Assembly: GCA_963667455.2 (NCBI GenBank)
Contig: CAXXFR010000029.1
Span: 434,001 to 498,000, forward strand
Length of the DNA stretch: 64,000 bases
Origin: Bin55 sp963667455
Lineage (GTDB): Bacteria > Pseudomonadota > Gammaproteobacteria > Pseudomonadales > Azotimanducaceae
Direction of reading: 5' to 3'
Below are positions 43,255 to 52,109 of the stretch, in pieces. A model generated the notes under the pieces. That model worked only from the letters and a program-made list of their open reading frames with translations, searched no databases and was not told where the DNA came from. The first letter of the stretch is position 1; each line of letters begins with the position of its first letter. The position numbers and the translations under genes were made by a program.

Positions 43255-43767
43255 CTAGGCCGCGTTTCTGTGAGATTGAACTCTCCGAGTTATTCGTTCT
43301 TCCAGTCCGAGCAGATACTCCTTAGTTCCAAGGCCTCCACCGAAACCTGTGAGGCTACCGTCGCTTCCAATGACTCGATGGCACGGAATTACGATAGCAA
43401 CGGGATTGCGGTGATTGGCCTGACCCACAGCACGAAATGCCTTGGGTCTACCGATTCCCTCTGCGATGTCACGATAAGAACGCGTCTCGCCATAAGGAAT
43501 CTTGCTTAGTTCGTGCCAAACAGCGTGGCTGAAACTGACGCTGGGAGCCGCAATATCGAGACTGAGGTCGAAGCTCGTTCGAGTTCCTTGAAAGTACTCA
43601 TCCAGCTGTGTGCGAACAACGGCAAATTGTTCGTCGTCTAACTGCCAGTCGGGAGAGATCTCGTCCTCGAGTCTTCGTTGAGCTAGAAATGAGAGCTTAG
43701 CGAGCTTTCCGCCGGAACCGGCCAACAGCAGATTACCGACAGGACTGGGCACAAGGCTATAGAACAT
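43255..43767 (-). CDS. ogt: Methylated-DNA-[protein]-cysteine S-methyltransferase (Ogt/Ada-C type)
   Basis: About 170 residues from the ATG at 43767 (MFYSLVPSPVGNLLLAG). It removes alkyl groups from O6-alkylguanine to its own cysteine, C129, in the family signature VIPCHRVIGSDGSLTGF. The helix-turn-helix part PKAFRAVGQANHRNPV is intact. The open frame extends 36 codons upstream, but that part lacks family similarity. It is 22 bases upstream of the permease gene. Confidence 0.93.
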   Translation of the reverse strand: MFYSLVPSPVGNLLLAGSGGKLAKLSFLAQRRLEDEISPDWQLDDEQFAVVRTQLDEYFQGTRTSFDLSLDIAAPSVSFSHAVWHELSKIPYGETRSYRDIAEGIGRPKAFRAVGQANHRNPVAIVIPCHRVIGSDGSLTGFGGGLGTKEYLLGLEERITRRVQSHRNAA

Positions 43768-43956
43768 GATTGAATGCAGGTGTCGCGAAGGGTCTCCGAA
43801 TTGTAGATGGAGTGTCGAGAGACTGTTTGCTTGGATGGAACTTCGTGATCGGACCTCTCGATCGACACCGTTCACTTCACGGTTGACGGTTCAAATGGGT
43901 CTACCCGACAGCACTTCTTTGATAGCATATGTTCTCCTATTCAAGTTTCTATCTAT

Positions 43957-44160
43957 ATGCCAAGAAAGCCTACCGCTACCGCCGCATCGATGCGCAAGAC
44001 GCGAGAAGAATTGGAACGAGACATGAAGGTCTTCCTACACGAAGGCGGAAAAATCTCTAAAGTCGGACCCGGTGCTACGGGACAAGATGAAAACAATCGT
44101 AGCAAGCACATCGTCATCTCACGTAAACCCCAAGCGCCACGCAAAAAGCCGCCACAATAA
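43957..44160 (+). CDS. Small SutA-like or hypothetical basic protein
   Basis: A 67-residue protein. The C-terminal half (LERDMKVFLHEGGKISKVGPG, then HIVISRKPQAPRKKPP) has the pattern of the gammaproteobacterial SutA group: a helix ending FL-x-x-GGKI-x-x-V followed by a basic, proline-rich tail. SutA binds RNA polymerase in pseudomonads; the acidic N-terminus typical of SutA is absent, so the link is only suggestive. It is divergent from ogt with about 190 bases between coding starts. Confidence 0.55.
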   Translation: MPRKPTATAASMRKTREELERDMKVFLHEGGKISKVGPGATGQDENNRSKHIVISRKPQAPRKKPPQ

Positions 44161-44386
44161 TCGGATCATTCACGAAGTAACCTGACTAAGGGACGCTTCG
44201 CTTCGAGCTCAGGCATCGTCAACGAGCGCATTTCTCGCCCAAGTGTCGCATGGGGTTAACGTCGATGTAAGCACGGGCATTTCGGGTTGGTCGACGGACT
44301 TTGCACCGATTGGCCATAGCCTGAACACAGATGGGTCACGCCACCTAGACAAGGAGAGTAACGGAATATTCGTACTAACTAGTCCC

Positions 44387-44392
44387 TATAAT
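44387..44392 (+). promoter_or_regulatory. Perfect -10 box upstream of the methyltransferase gene
   Basis: TATAAT lies 19 bases before the ATG of the methyltransferase and just ahead of AAGGGG, its ribosome-binding site. The sequence 17 bases further upstream (GAATAT) is a poor -35 element. The rest of 44161-44386 contains no gene and no C-protein-like operator that I could recognise. Confidence 0.45.
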
Positions 44393-44411
44393 CAAAACGA
44401 TACAAGGGGCA

Positions 44412-45515
44412 ATGGATCGGGCTACTGTGCTTGTCGATACCCATGAGAACGACGATGTCCAAGCACATTCGGCAACCTTCGTTCGGTCTCCAACCAATGT
44501 CTACCGCGTCGGCGAGTTATTCGCGGGTGCTGGTGGGCTGGCCTTGGGCGGCCATCTCGCCGCAATAGGAGACTTCGGCTTTCGTCACGTCTGGGTCAAT
44601 GACATCGATCCAGATGCCTGTCGCACCATCAGCGAAAACCTCCGCATGCCATCGGAAAGTGTCTACTGCTGTCCGGTGGAATCCCTTGAGATGTCCCGAC
44701 TGGAGTTAGTTGATGGAATGGCTTTCGGGTTTCCATGCAACGACTTCAGTGTTGTCGGAGAGCGACAAGGAATTTCAGGTAAGTTCGGGGGGTTGTACCG
44801 GTGGTGCGTTCAAGCACTGGAGACCTTGCAACCCACCTTTTTCATTGCTGAGAACGTCAGTGGTATGGCGTCCAGCGGTGGAAAACAGGACATGACAAGA
44901 ATCTTCGATGCATTTGAGGAGGCCGGCTACGACATCCACCCTCACCTGTATAGGTTCGAGGACTACGGGATCCCACAAGCCCGACACCGCATCATTATCG
45001 TTGGCTTTCGAAAGATCCTTGGCGTAGATTTCCAGCCGCCATTGCCGCAGTCGAACACGGAGACGGCAACGTGTCGAGAAGCATTGAAAGATATCCCCAC
45101 CGACGCTCCCAACCACGAGTTTGCCAGACAAACAGACCGCGTTGTCGAGAGGCTGAATCACATTAGACCCGGCGAGAACGCCTTCACGGCGAACATTCCG
45201 GAACACTTGCAACTCAATATGAAGAGTGACGCAAAGATCAGCCAGATCTACAAACGGCTAAGTCCAGACGCGCCTGCATACACGGTGACCGGGTCGGGAG
45301 GCGGCGGCACACACATCTACCACTGGAAGGAACCTCGTTCGCTTACGAACCGTGAACGAGCTCGACTGCAGACTTTTCCCGACGACTATCGTTTCTGCGG
45401 AGGTCGAGAGTCGGTCAGAAGGCAAATCGGCATGGCAGTTCCTCCCCAAGGAGCCAAGATCATCTTCACTGCGGTACTTCGTGCGCTTCTGAATCACAAC
45501 ATTTCACCACTATGA
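44412..45515 (+). CDS. DNA (cytosine-5) methyltransferase of a restriction-modification pair
   Basis: A 367-residue C5-methyltransferase. Motif I is ELFAGAGGLALGG (residues 35-47). Motif IV is GFPCNDFSVVG with the catalytic cysteine C109, motif VI ENV is at 147-149, motif VIII QARHRIIIVGFR follows, and motifs IX-X include YTVTGSGGGG and IGMAVPPQGAKI. AAGGGG precedes the ATG. The gene is followed after 26 bases by an NgoFVII-family nuclease, so it should protect that enzyme's target, probably GCSGC or a related sequence. Confidence 0.95.
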   Translation: MDRATVLVDTHENDDVQAHSATFVRSPTNVYRVGELFAGAGGLALGGHLAAIGDFGFRHVWVNDIDPDACRTISENLRMPSESVYCCPVESLEMSRLELVDGMAFGFPCNDFSVVGERQGISGKFGGLYRWCVQALETLQPTFFIAENVSGMASSGGKQDMTRIFDAFEEAGYDIHPHLYRFEDYGIPQARHRIIIVGFRKILGVDFQPPLPQSNTETATCREALKDIPTDAPNHEFARQTDRVVERLNHIRPGENAFTANIPEHLQLNMKSDAKISQIYKRLSPDAPAYTVTGSGGGGTHIYHWKEPRSLTNRERARLQTFPDDYRFCGGRESVRRQIGMAVPPQGAKIIFTAVLRALLNHNISPL

Positions 45516-45541
45516 TTCTCGATGGAGGCCTGTGACGCACG

Positions 45542-46453
45542 GTGCTCATCGACCCCGCCAGGAATCACGATGTTGACAAACTGACGATCATCAGCGGTTT
45601 CGCCAGTGCGTCCATGCTGTCCCAACATCGCGACGAACTGTACGAGCAGTGCGGAGTTGAGCCGAAGATCGACCTCACGATTGGCATGGTTCCGACAGAT
45701 GGCTTGTCAAGTGCTCAACACAACCACTTTCAGCACCTTCAGGGAAAGTTTCGTAACAAGATCAACTGCCGATATTGTGTAGGTGGTTCCTCTGTGCACG
45801 CGAAGGTCTATGTGTGGTCGTTAGGAGACCACCCCGTTGTTGCTTATTCCGGTTCGGCAAACTACACCCATTCCGGCTTCGGTCGTGAGGATCGCATCGA
45901 GGCAATGTCAGAAGTCGATGCCAATTCAGCACTTACCTTCTGCCGCAAAATTCATCGCCAGTCTCGACTGTGTTTGTTCAAGTCCATTTCGAACTTAGTA
46001 CAGTTCCACGATTCACGAACATTGCTTCGCTCTGGCATTGACACCCCACGAGCTGGCAACTACGTTCGTTTGCCATTAGTTGATCAAAAAACTGGCAAAA
46101 CACCCCTTCGCTCAGGTCTCAATTGGGGGCAACGATCTGGTCGAGACCCCAATCAAGCGTACCTCGCGATTCCTTCACGGATCTACAAGACTGGTTTCTT
46201 TCCGCCGACCGGTGAGCGATTCGTGGCGCAGACCGACGACGGAGAGACAATGCTATTTGTGCGTGCCCAGGAGAATGGAAAGGCTCTGCACACCCCTGAC
46301 AGCAACAGCGTGTTAGGACTATATATGCGACGTCGCTTGAAGGTTCCAAGTGGCAAGTTCGTGACTAGATCACATCTCGATCGCTATGGACGAACGGATG
46401 TGACAGTGTTTCGGATCGACGAGAACACGTACTTTCTAGATTTTAGTACCTAG
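45542..46453 (+). CDS. NgoFVII-family type II restriction endonuclease (PLD fold)
   Basis: A 303-residue protein. The N-terminal half is a phospholipase-D-type nuclease: IISGFASASML at 16-26, the catalytic VHAKVYVW with H86 and K88, and SGSANYTHSG with S105 and N107. The C-terminal half, about 170-303, is likely the DNA-recognition domain seen in this family and in BfiI. The start is GTG at 45542, since an in-frame TGA lies just upstream. The partner methyltransferase precedes it. Cleavage specificity is inferred from the family, not shown. Confidence 0.85.
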   Translation: MLIDPARNHDVDKLTIISGFASASMLSQHRDELYEQCGVEPKIDLTIGMVPTDGLSSAQHNHFQHLQGKFRNKINCRYCVGGSSVHAKVYVWSLGDHPVVAYSGSANYTHSGFGREDRIEAMSEVDANSALTFCRKIHRQSRLCLFKSISNLVQFHDSRTLLRSGIDTPRAGNYVRLPLVDQKTGKTPLRSGLNWGQRSGRDPNQAYLAIPSRIYKTGFFPPTGERFVAQTDDGETMLFVRAQENGKALHTPDSNSVLGLYMRRRLKVPSGKFVTRSHLDRYGRTDVTVFRIDENTYFLDFST

Positions 46454-46475
46454 TGCTCAGACTCTCCTACTGTGG

Positions 46476-47279
46476 TCAGATATCCTTTGAGATGCCACGT
46501 AATTCGGACTCTAACATGTTGTCGCTAGCACTTTCAAGACACGAGATACCATCTTCTTTAAGCTGACCGCTACGAGCTTCCAAACTCGACTGTAATGACT
46601 TCCACTTGGATGCGAAGAAATCGACTTTGCCTAGGAAGCCGGATGTCTTTGGAAAGCCTTCGAATAGAGTCTCAAGAAAGTCACTGTGGTCATCTAGGGA
46701 ATTCTGTAGTGCCTTAGATTTTGATTCCTGCATGCATTCGAGGTAGGGCTCAGTCCCGGTTGGCGCAATTTCTGCACGCCCGGCAACCGTCGATTTTGAG
46801 ACCATCTCCTCGTCGGTCAATCCATCTTCCATAGTCAATGCATGCAGCTCAATAACCGAAGTAGCAGACTCGACGGCGACCTCTAGCGGTATAACCGACG
46901 CAAGACCAACACCTCGCATTCGGTCAACGACATCGGCCAAGAGTTCCATTGCCTCTTCATCGCCACCCCAAGCAGTTAGGGCACTTCTGCTAGTTATCTC
47001 AAACCGAGAGATCGTGTCCATGTTCTCCCAATAACCGGACGTCATAGCTTCGTGCAGTCCAGGCAATGCTGTTTCGAGCCGCTCCATCTTACGGGCATCT
47101 TGCTGCGCATCGGGGAACGAGCGAGCCTGTTCCTCAAAGATGCCTTCTTCACCTGAAGACTCATCAACATTGTGCGGATGAGGTTCACCTTCCTCACCTG
47201 ACTCTACTGGATGTGCACCAGCAGGCACCATGAGCAGGAGGAGTACTGAACACAGCAATCCCGACCGCGAAATGCTCAT
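46476..47279 (-). CDS. Exported acidic protein of unknown function
   Basis: About 267 residues. The ATG at 47279, with GGAGA upstream, gives a signal peptide (SRSGLLCSVLLLLMVPAGA) followed by an acidic, histidine-containing linker (HPVESGEEGEPHPHN). The rest is helical and acidic (DARKMERLETALPGLHEAM and KWKSLQSSLEARSGQLKED). Two cysteines near the C-terminus could form a disulfide. No family is recognised. It is convergent with the restriction gene, and its lower GC and odd composition may mark foreign origin. Confidence 0.65.
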   Translation of the reverse strand: MSISRSGLLCSVLLLLMVPAGAHPVESGEEGEPHPHNVDESSGEEGIFEEQARSFPDAQQDARKMERLETALPGLHEAMTSGYWENMDTISRFEITSRSALTAWGGDEEAMELLADVVDRMRGVGLASVIPLEVAVESATSVIELHALTMEDGLTDEEMVSKSTVAGRAEIAPTGTEPYLECMQESKSKALQNSLDDHSDFLETLFEGFPKTSGFLGKVDFFASKWKSLQSSLEARSGQLKEDGISCLESASDNMLESELRGISKDI

Positions 47280-47768
47280 TGGCTTCTCCATGCAATGCCG
47301 GTTGGGAAGTTTAGTCTTGAACACATTGGAAGGTAATCACGATCAACCGCGGACCACTGCAGATCGAATAATGCCCTGTTGATATCTTGCCGTGTTTGAT
47401 GCCTCCGCACCTTCAAACCAAAGTTCGCTCATATTCAATTTAACACTCGACGATGGTGTACGCGAGCTAGCTAGCTCAGACGCTTGTGTCGATGAATCCG
47501 GCGTATATTCTGCAATCTCAGGACCCACTAAGGCAGTTAGTGTAGTCCTCGGGCAAGAGAGAGTCTACTTTTCCCGTCCTACGGTTCGTATCAAGACTCC
47601 CGACAAGCCAGCACCTTGCAACAGCCAAAAACCAACTGACATCAATCGCTCGCTCAAACAGCGGATGACTTGATGTGTTCGACTCAGTCCTTCGCCCCTA
47701 ACCCATGTCGCACTCGTGATTCCTCTTTCGTCTAACATATACCGTTTGCCCGTCTTCTAAGCAGCCCG
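47280..47768. other. Intergenic region between the exported protein and uvrA
   Basis: About 490 bases without a convincing gene. A 93-codon plus frame (47392-47673, GTG start) and a 61-codon minus frame (47343-47528) overlap each other and have no ribosome-binding site or recognisable sequence. No LexA box of the CTGT-N8-ACAG type and no divergent ssb gene were found upstream of uvrA, unlike in many gammaproteobacteria. The right end should hold the uvrA promoter; a weak AACATATACC -10-like element lies near 47735. Confidence 0.5.
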
Positions 47769-50642
47769 TTGTCCACAGCCGCATCGACGATCTCCATTCG
47801 CGGGGCTAGAACGCACAATCTTCAAGACATCGATCTTGACATCCCGCGCGACAAGCTCGTAGTCGTTACCGGGCTGTCAGGGTCGGGTAAGTCCTCGCTA
47901 GCTTTCGACACGCTGTACGCCGAGGGGCAACGACGCTACGTCGAGTCGCTGTCGGCCTATGCGAGACAGTTCCTCAGCATGATGGACAAGCCCGATGTCG
48001 ACTTGATTGAAGGCCTGTCTCCCGCAATATCCATCGAACAGAAGTCCACTTCGCGCAATCCGCGTTCGACAGTGGGAACCATCACCGAAATCTACGATTA
48101 CCTGCGTTTGCTGTTCGCCAGAGTCGGCGATCCGAAGTGCCCGGAACACGGCATTTCACTGGATGCTCAAACGGTCACCGACATGGTGGATACGGCGATG
48201 CAGCTTCCCGCCGAGAGCCGCATCATGGTGCTAGCACCAATTGTGGTGCAACGCAAAGGCGAACACCTCCATGTGTTCTCAGATCTCGCATCCAACGGAT
48301 TCATCCGAGCCAGAATCAACGGCATAGTCACCGAACTCGACCATCCGCCGACTCTCGACAAAAACAAGAAGCACACCATAGAAGCTGTTGTGGATCGACT
48401 AGTCGTGCGCAGTGGAATCGAGCAACGGCTCGCCGAGTCTTTCGAAACAGCCCTAGGTCTTTCCGAAGGGCTTGCCTTAGTCGCTCCTCTTGAGGGTGGC
48501 TTCGACGAGATGTTGTTTTCATCAAAGTTCGGATGTCCCAAATGCAACTACAGTATCAGCGAACTAGAACCTCGCATGTTCTCGTTCAACAACCCTGCTG
48601 GAGCGTGCCCATCGTGCGACGGACTCGGCACCGAGCACAAGTTCGATCCCAACCTGGTTGTAGTGGACTCGTCCCTGAGTCTTGCCGAAGGCGCAATTGC
48701 CGGATGGGACCAAACCTCGCGCTGGCAATTCAGCGTGTTGCGAGCAGTTGCCGAACACATGGGCTTCGATCCGTCCACTCCATTCCGCCGTCTCTCCAAG
48801 AAGAACCAGAATGCAGTCCTCTATGGCGTGGAAGAGAGAGTTCCAGTGTCGTTCAAGACGGGCAAGAACCGAATCTTCAAACGACGTATCCGATTCAACG
48901 GTGTGATCCCCCATATGGAACACCGGTATCGAAATACTTCATCGCCCGAAGTGCGCGAGCAGATGCATGTGTTCATTAGCAACAAGAACTGCGAAGAGTG
49001 CGGTGGTTCCCGACTGCGACAGGAATCCAGGAACGTATTTGTCAATGATGCGACCATTGCGGACATTACTTCCATGTCCATTGAGGAAGCACTCGGACAC
49101 GTCCAAGCTCTGGATCTCACTGGTAAAGACGCGATCATTGCTGAGAAACTGCTGAACGAGATTCAGGCTCGACTCCGCTTTCTGGTCAATGTCGGATTGA
49201 ACTATTTGACGCTTGATCGGAACGCAGGGACACTCTCCGGCGGCGAGGCACAACGCATTCGCTTGGCAAGCCAGATTGGAGCTGGTCTGGTCGGAGTCAT
49301 GTACATCCTCGACGAACCGTCCATCGGTTTGCACCAGCGCGACAATGGCAGACTGCTGTCCACACTCACCCATCTACGCGATCTGGGTAACACGGTAATC
49401 GTTGTCGAACACGACGAAGAAGCGATGCGCACCGCGGATCACATCGTCGATATCGGACCAGGACCTGGTGTTCATGGTGGGCAAATCGTCGCCCAAGGAC
49501 CCATACCCGAGATCGTCAGATCCGACCGGTCACTGACAGGTCAGTACTTGTCCGGCAAACAAAGAATCGAGGTTCCGAGAAAACGAACCAAGATCAACAG
49601 CAAGAGACAAGTCAAACTGAAGGGCGCGTCAGGCAACAACCTCAAGAAGATCGATGTTTCGATTCCCGTTGGCCTTTTCACGTGCGTCACGGGAGTATCG
49701 GGATCCGGAAAGTCCACTTTAGTCAATCACACGCTGTATCCGGTCGCGGCTCGGGTATTGAACGGTTCCACCAGCGTGGTTCCGTTTGCGTTCAAGAACG
49801 CAACAGGCCTCACCCAACTACAGAAGGTCGTCGATATTGATCAGAGTCCGATTGGACGCACTCCTCGATCCAATCCTGCAACCTACACTGGACTGTTCAC
49901 ACCCATTCGCGATTTGTTTGCTCGAACTCAGGAGGCACGCATCCGCGGCTACAAACCGGGTCGCTTCAGCTTCAACGTCAAGGGCGGACGTTGCGAAGCT
50001 TGCAAAGGCGACGGTCTCATCAAGGTGGAAATGCATTTCCTGCCCGACGTCTACGTCGCTTGCGATACCTGCCGAGGTACTCGCTACAACCGCGAAACGC
50101 TTCAAGTTCGCTACAAGGACAAGAACATCCAGGAAGTGCTGGACATGACCGTCGAAGAAGCCCACAGTTTCTTTAGAGCCATTCCCGCGATCAATCAGAA
50201 ACTTCAAACTCTTATGGATGTGGGTCTGTCCTACATTCGTTTAGGACAGAGCGCGACGACACTCTCAGGCGGCGAAGCTCAACGAGTCAAACTGTCTCGA
50301 GAACTCTCAAAACGCGATACGGGCAAGAATCTGTACATTCTTGACGAACCAACCACCGGCTTGCATTTCCAAGACATCAAGATGCTTCTCGGCGTCCTGA
50401 CTCGGTTCCGTGATCACGGGAACACCGTGGTAGTCATCGAACACAATCTCGATGTCATCAAGACTGCGGATTGGGTAATTGACATGGGGCCCGAAGGAGG
50501 CGACGGGGGCGGTGAGATCATCGCCTGCGGAACTCCCGAGCAAGTCGCCCAGATGCCTCACTCGCACACAGGCAAGTTCTTGAAAAAGGTGCTAAGGCCA
50601 ATGCGGCTAGTAGAAGAGCCGCTGAAGACTGCAGCGGGCTAA
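47769..50642 (+). CDS. uvrA: Excinuclease ABC subunit A
   Basis: A 957-residue damage-sensing ATPase of nucleotide excision repair. The first Walker A loop GLSGSGKSS is at 35-43, and the second (GVSGSGKST) is near 640. Zinc-finger motifs CPKCNYSISELEPRMFSFN and CEACKGDGLIKVEMHFLPD, and two ABC signatures (LSGGEAQR), are in place. It starts with TTG at 47769 after a short leader. It is convergent with rplQ with a hairpin between. Confidence 0.97.
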   Translation: MSTAASTISIRGARTHNLQDIDLDIPRDKLVVVTGLSGSGKSSLAFDTLYAEGQRRYVESLSAYARQFLSMMDKPDVDLIEGLSPAISIEQKSTSRNPRSTVGTITEIYDYLRLLFARVGDPKCPEHGISLDAQTVTDMVDTAMQLPAESRIMVLAPIVVQRKGEHLHVFSDLASNGFIRARINGIVTELDHPPTLDKNKKHTIEAVVDRLVVRSGIEQRLAESFETALGLSEGLALVAPLEGGFDEMLFSSKFGCPKCNYSISELEPRMFSFNNPAGACPSCDGLGTEHKFDPNLVVVDSSLSLAEGAIAGWDQTSRWQFSVLRAVAEHMGFDPSTPFRRLSKKNQNAVLYGVEERVPVSFKTGKNRIFKRRIRFNGVIPHMEHRYRNTSSPEVREQMHVFISNKNCEECGGSRLRQESRNVFVNDATIADITSMSIEEALGHVQALDLTGKDAIIAEKLLNEIQARLRFLVNVGLNYLTLDRNAGTLSGGEAQRIRLASQIGAGLVGVMYILDEPSIGLHQRDNGRLLSTLTHLRDLGNTVIVVEHDEEAMRTADHIVDIGPGPGVHGGQIVAQGPIPEIVRSDRSLTGQYLSGKQRIEVPRKRTKINSKRQVKLKGASGNNLKKIDVSIPVGLFTCVTGVSGSGKSTLVNHTLYPVAARVLNGSTSVVPFAFKNATGLTQLQKVVDIDQSPIGRTPRSNPATYTGLFTPIRDLFARTQEARIRGYKPGRFSFNVKGGRCEACKGDGLIKVEMHFLPDVYVACDTCRGTRYNRETLQVRYKDKNIQEVLDMTVEEAHSFFRAIPAINQKLQTLMDVGLSYIRLGQSATTLSGGEAQRVKLSRELSKRDTGKNLYILDEPTTGLHFQDIKMLLGVLTRFRDHGNTVVVIEHNLDVIKTADWVIDMGPEGGDGGGEIIACGTPEQVAQMPHSHTGKFLKKVLRPMRLVEEPLKTAAG

Positions 50643-50650
50643 TTGAATTG

Positions 50651-50680
50651 GCCGAAACTGCTATTCGGCTTCTTCTTCCT
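50651..50680 (+). terminator. Terminator of uvrA inside the rplQ 3' end
   Basis: GCCGAA pairs with TTCGGC around a seven-base loop and is followed by a TTCTTCTTCC tract. It begins eight bases after the uvrA stop and overlaps the last codons of rplQ (GAA-GAA-GCC-GAA-TAG) on the other strand. On the minus strand the stem lacks a T-run, so it mainly suits uvrA. Confidence 0.55.
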
Positions 50681-51053
50681 CGTCTTCGTCCGGTAGGACA
50701 CGGTCCACCAATTCGATGTAGCAGACCATTGCTGAATCTCCACCGCGGTGCCCGGCTTTCAGAATCCGCGTGTAGCCACCAGGCCGATCCACAAATCGTG
50801 GACCCAGTTCGCTGAACAACTTCCCCACTGCGGACTTGCTTCGTAAGAACGAAAACGCAAGACGACGATTGGCGACGGAGTCAACTGCCGCGCGCGTGAT
50901 CAACGGCTCGACGTAGGAGCGCAGCTCCTTGGCCTTGGGTACTGTCGTCTTGATGACCTCGTGCTCGATCAGGGACGCGCACATGTTGGAGAACATCTGC
51001 TTGCGGTGTGGCGATGTGCGGTTGAGATGCCTGCCGCTCTTCAAGTGTCTCAT
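50661..51053 (-). CDS. rplQ: Large ribosomal subunit protein bL17
   Basis: A 130-residue protein starting MRHLKSGRHLNRTSPHRKQM, the family signature. It has the C-terminal half typical of proteobacterial L17 and an acidic EDEEEEAE tail. It is the last gene of the alpha operon, 29 bases after rpoA, and its 3' end is convergent with uvrA. Confidence 0.97.
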   Translation of the reverse strand: MRHLKSGRHLNRTSPHRKQMFSNMCASLIEHEVIKTTVPKAKELRSYVEPLITRAAVDSVANRRLAFSFLRSKSAVGKLFSELGPRFVDRPGGYTRILKAGHRGGDSAMVCYIELVDRVLPDEDEEEEAE

Positions 51054-51082
51054 GCTTCAAGCCTCTCGATTGCCAACCTTTC

Positions 51083-52069
51083 CTATTCGACGTCTTCTTC
51101 GACTTCGCTCACCCAACCCGGAATGGTCATGCCGAGATGCAATCCACGAGAAGCCAGCGATTCCTTGATTTCCGTCAGAGATGTCTTGCCAAGCTGCGGG
51201 GTCGAGAGCAGTTCTTTATCTGTCTGAAGAACTAGATCCCCCACACGACTAATCTTCTTGCCCTTCAAACAGTTTGACGAACGTGCCGGTAGACCCAAAA
51301 CTTCGATGGGCGAGAAGAAAAACGGATCGATCTCGTTGACCTGCCTCTCCTTTTCAACCTCGTCCAAAAGCTCCATGCTGACAAACGGAGACAACTGCTG
51401 CGTCAGGATCGTGGCTGCCCGTCGTATCGCTTCCTCTGGGTGAATCGTTCCATTGGACTCGAGAGTGATGATCAGCTTGTCCATGTCGGTCCGCTGCTCG
51501 ACTCGAGTGTTCTCTACGGTGTAGTCAACGCTTCGCATCGGACTGTACGATGCATCCAGTCGCAGACGACCGATGATGCGATCATGCTCGGCGATTTGCT
51601 GCATGTCCGCGGGTTGATAGCCACGTCCCTGCGTTACCAAAGCTTCAAGATGGATGGATCCATCGTCGTTCAAAGTGCATATGGTGTGATCTGGATTGGC
51701 GATTTCCACTTCCTGCGAAGTGATGAAGTCCTTGGCTGTGACGACGCACGGTCCGTTGGCAATGAGTCGCATCGTGCTCGACTCTCCTGCGGTGAGTCGC
51801 ACAGCAACTCCCTTCAGGTTCAAGCAGATGTTGAGAAGGTCTTCACGCACGCCCGGAAGCGTCGAATACTCGTGCAACGCGCTATCGACCTGCACCTCGG
51901 AAATTGCCGCACCTGGCATGGACGACAACAAAACGCGCCGCAAAGCATTGCCAAGCGTGTGGCCATAGCCCCGTTCGAGAGGCGTAAGAATTACTCGCGC
52001 CCGAGTATCGCTCAGATTCTCGATATCGATGGGGGCGGCTTGCAACAGATTGGTATCTGCAGTACTCAT
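51083..52069 (-). CDS. rpoA: RNA polymerase alpha subunit
   Basis: A 328-residue protein. The N-terminal assembly domain has ARVILTPLERGYGHTLGNALRR near residue 24. The C-terminal domain, about 245-328, with LGLPARSSNCLKGKKISRVGD, contacts UP elements and activators. The length is that of proteobacterial alpha. It follows rpsD by 40 bases in the alpha operon. Confidence 0.99.
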   Translation of the reverse strand: MSTADTNLLQAAPIDIENLSDTRARVILTPLERGYGHTLGNALRRVLLSSMPGAAISEVQVDSALHEYSTLPGVREDLLNICLNLKGVAVRLTAGESSTMRLIANGPCVVTAKDFITSQEVEIANPDHTICTLNDDGSIHLEALVTQGRGYQPADMQQIAEHDRIIGRLRLDASYSPMRSVDYTVENTRVEQRTDMDKLIITLESNGTIHPEEAIRRAATILTQQLSPFVSMELLDEVEKERQVNEIDPFFFSPIEVLGLPARSSNCLKGKKISRVGDLVLQTDKELLSTPQLGKTSLTEIKESLASRGLHLGMTIPGWVSEVEEDVE

Positions 52070-52109
52070 GTGTTGGATTTCCTCCTGGCGTCAACCAGAA
52101 TTCGATTGG

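Noticed and set aside
47392..47673. 93-codon plus-strand open frame upstream of uvrA
   Set aside because: GTG start without ribosome-binding site, overlapped by an equally weak minus frame, no family resemblance.
47280..47768. LexA box or divergent ssb before uvrA
   Set aside because: No CTGT-N8-ACAG palindrome and no SSB-like frame were found.
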